This document shows positions 22,107 to 22,605 of a stretch of 22,605 nt of DNA, piece by piece. Position 1 is the stretch's first letter; each line of letters starts with the position of its first letter. Made by a program: the position numbers and the translations under genes. This stretch comes from Holophagales bacterium UBA5066 (lineage in GTDB: Bacteria > Acidobacteriota > Thermoanaerobaculia > UBA5066). Where the stretch lies: positions 1 through 22,605 of the forward strand of contig DIAY01000263.1 in assembly GCA_002414905.1 (NCBI GenBank). Direction: 5' to 3'. A model generated the notes under the pieces. It ran no database searches, was not told where the DNA came from, and saw only the letters and a list, made by a program, of their open reading frames with translations.

Positions 22107-22605
22107 GCGAGGACCGGCGCGGTCATCTTGAAAATCGCCTGGGCGTTGCTCGTGTCGAAGCGGAGGTCGAGCCGGCCGTCGGCGTGACGGTGCCGCGTGA
22201 TGAACTCGAAGAACGAGCCGGGCACCGCCCTGAGGACGAGCCTGCCCGCAGGTCCGACGAACGGGCGCTCGACGCGGGCGGCACGGTAGGCCGTCTGGAG
22301 CACGCGCCCGCTGGCCGAGACCTCGACGCAGTCCTTGATCGGGCGCCCCAGGGCCTGTTCCTCCTCGGCGAGGCCGGCCACGTCGGTCACGCGGTCCGTG
22401 GCGTGGTTGAAGGCGTTCCCCTCGGTCGCGATCCAGGCGGCCTCGGCGCTCTCCTCGAGAAGCTGCTCGTAGTCGACGAGGGACGGGACCGGATGCGCGC
22501 GGTCGAAGGCGGCAGCGAGGTCCGGGAGGACGCGCCGGGCGGTCTCGGCGGGGAGCTCCCCCGCCGTCGCGAGCTGCTCGAGGGCGGCCAGCGTCGCGTC
22601 GGGCA
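22103..22605 (-). CDS. DUF1338 protein (HglS/YdcJ-like 2-oxoadipate dioxygenase/decarboxylase), 5' part outside the window
   Basis: The reading frame is open from the window edge to TGA at 22103-22105, giving the last ~167 residues; an apparent GTG start at 22390 is internal. The visible part has WIATEGNAFNHATDRV, GRPIKDCVEVSASGRVLQTAYRA, VPGSFFEFITRH and ADGRLDLRFDTSNAQAIF. This is the conserved C-terminal pattern of DUF1338; the Glu of SFFEF corresponds to the C-terminal Fe(II) ligand. HglS-type members convert 2-oxoadipate to D-2-hydroxyglutarate with loss of CO2 in lysine breakdown. The overlap with the D2HGDH-like gene fits that pathway. The N-terminal half with the other ligands is not visible, so activity cannot be confirmed. 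Confidence 0.82.
   Translation of the reverse strand, partial: PDATLAALEQLATAGELPAETARRVLPDLAAAFDRAHPVPSLVDYEQLLEESAEAAWIATEGNAFNHATDRVTDVAGLAEEEQALGRPIKDCVEVSASGRVLQTAYRAARVERPFVGPAGRLVLRAVPGSFFEFITRHRHADGRLDLRFDTSNAQAIFKMTAPVLA

Noticed and set aside
19476..22187. 903-residue plus-strand open frame
   Set aside because: It runs antisense through the SDR and FAD genes, is extremely Arg/Asp/Glu-rich with no recognisable motif, and is a GC-rich shadow of the real minus-strand genes.
22103..22390. Complete 95-residue minus-strand gene starting at 22390
   Set aside because: The frame stays open to the window edge and the upstream part carries conserved DUF1338 sequence (GNAFNHATDRV), so 22390 is an internal codon.

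Overview
This is a high-GC bacterial window with tightly packed genes, strong C/G third-position bias, short Shine-Dalgarno leaders and many ATGA/GTGA stop-start overlaps. No rRNA, tRNA, CRISPR array or insertion sequence is visible. The mix of secreted M16 peptidase pairs, large secreted proteins with FG-GAP repeats, a BaeRF (eRF1-like) protein and an anaerobe-type iron-sulfur/orange-protein gene set would fit a high-GC, anaerobic or facultative member of Acidobacteriota (Thermoanaerobaculia-like). That assignment is an inference; no phylogenetic marker is present.

Layout. (1) 46-1827: a BaeRF-family protein and a secreted DUF2780 protein, convergent with a minus-strand alkaline phosphatase (1867-2937). 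(2) 3016-6131: a two-gene operon of secreted M16 metallopeptidases, the first with an intact HxxEH zinc motif and the second without it, as in catalytic/non-catalytic M16 pairs. (3) 6132-6374: an intergenic region with a hairpin, direct repeats, a dyad and a good match to a sigma-54 (-24/-12) promoter. (4) 6312-11502: the most interesting block, a same-strand gene train of a NifX-type protein with a zinc ribbon, a DUF5320 protein, a CGGC-domain protein, a second NifX/MTH1175-type protein, two paralogous MinD-type ATPases each carrying two ferredoxin-like Cys clusters, a NifU/IscU scaffold and a NifS/IscS cysteine desulfurase. The first part resembles the orange-protein (ORP) gene sets of anaerobes such as Desulfovibrio, which are known to be sigma-54 controlled. 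Here an Fe-S assembly pair is attached. (5) 11503-18316: secreted-protein territory. It holds a decayed module fragment, a secreted protein with three ~125-residue repeats, an APH-like/AAA bifunctional kinase with different codon use, and an 872-residue FG-GAP propeller protein. (6) 18377-19690: an MFS transporter, tail-overlapping a minus-strand short-chain dehydrogenase whose catalytic Tyr position reads His. (7) 20544-22605: a second decayed module fragment, then a minus-strand pair of a DUF1338 (HglS/YdcJ-like 2-oxoadipate dioxygenase/decarboxylase) protein and a D-2-hydroxyglutarate-dehydrogenase-like flavoprotein.

How the genes work together. The NifX/MinD/NifU/NifS block probably mobilises sulfur, builds Fe-S clusters and loads or moves metal-sulfur clusters by ATPase carriers. 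The DUF1338 and FAD genes overlap and would catalyse consecutive steps, 2-oxoadipate to D-2-hydroxyglutarate to 2-oxoglutarate. Two orphan fragments, between nifS and the triple-repeat gene and between the SDR and FAD genes, are related to the C-terminal modules of the FG-GAP protein. They suggest that this secreted family has duplicated and decayed locally.
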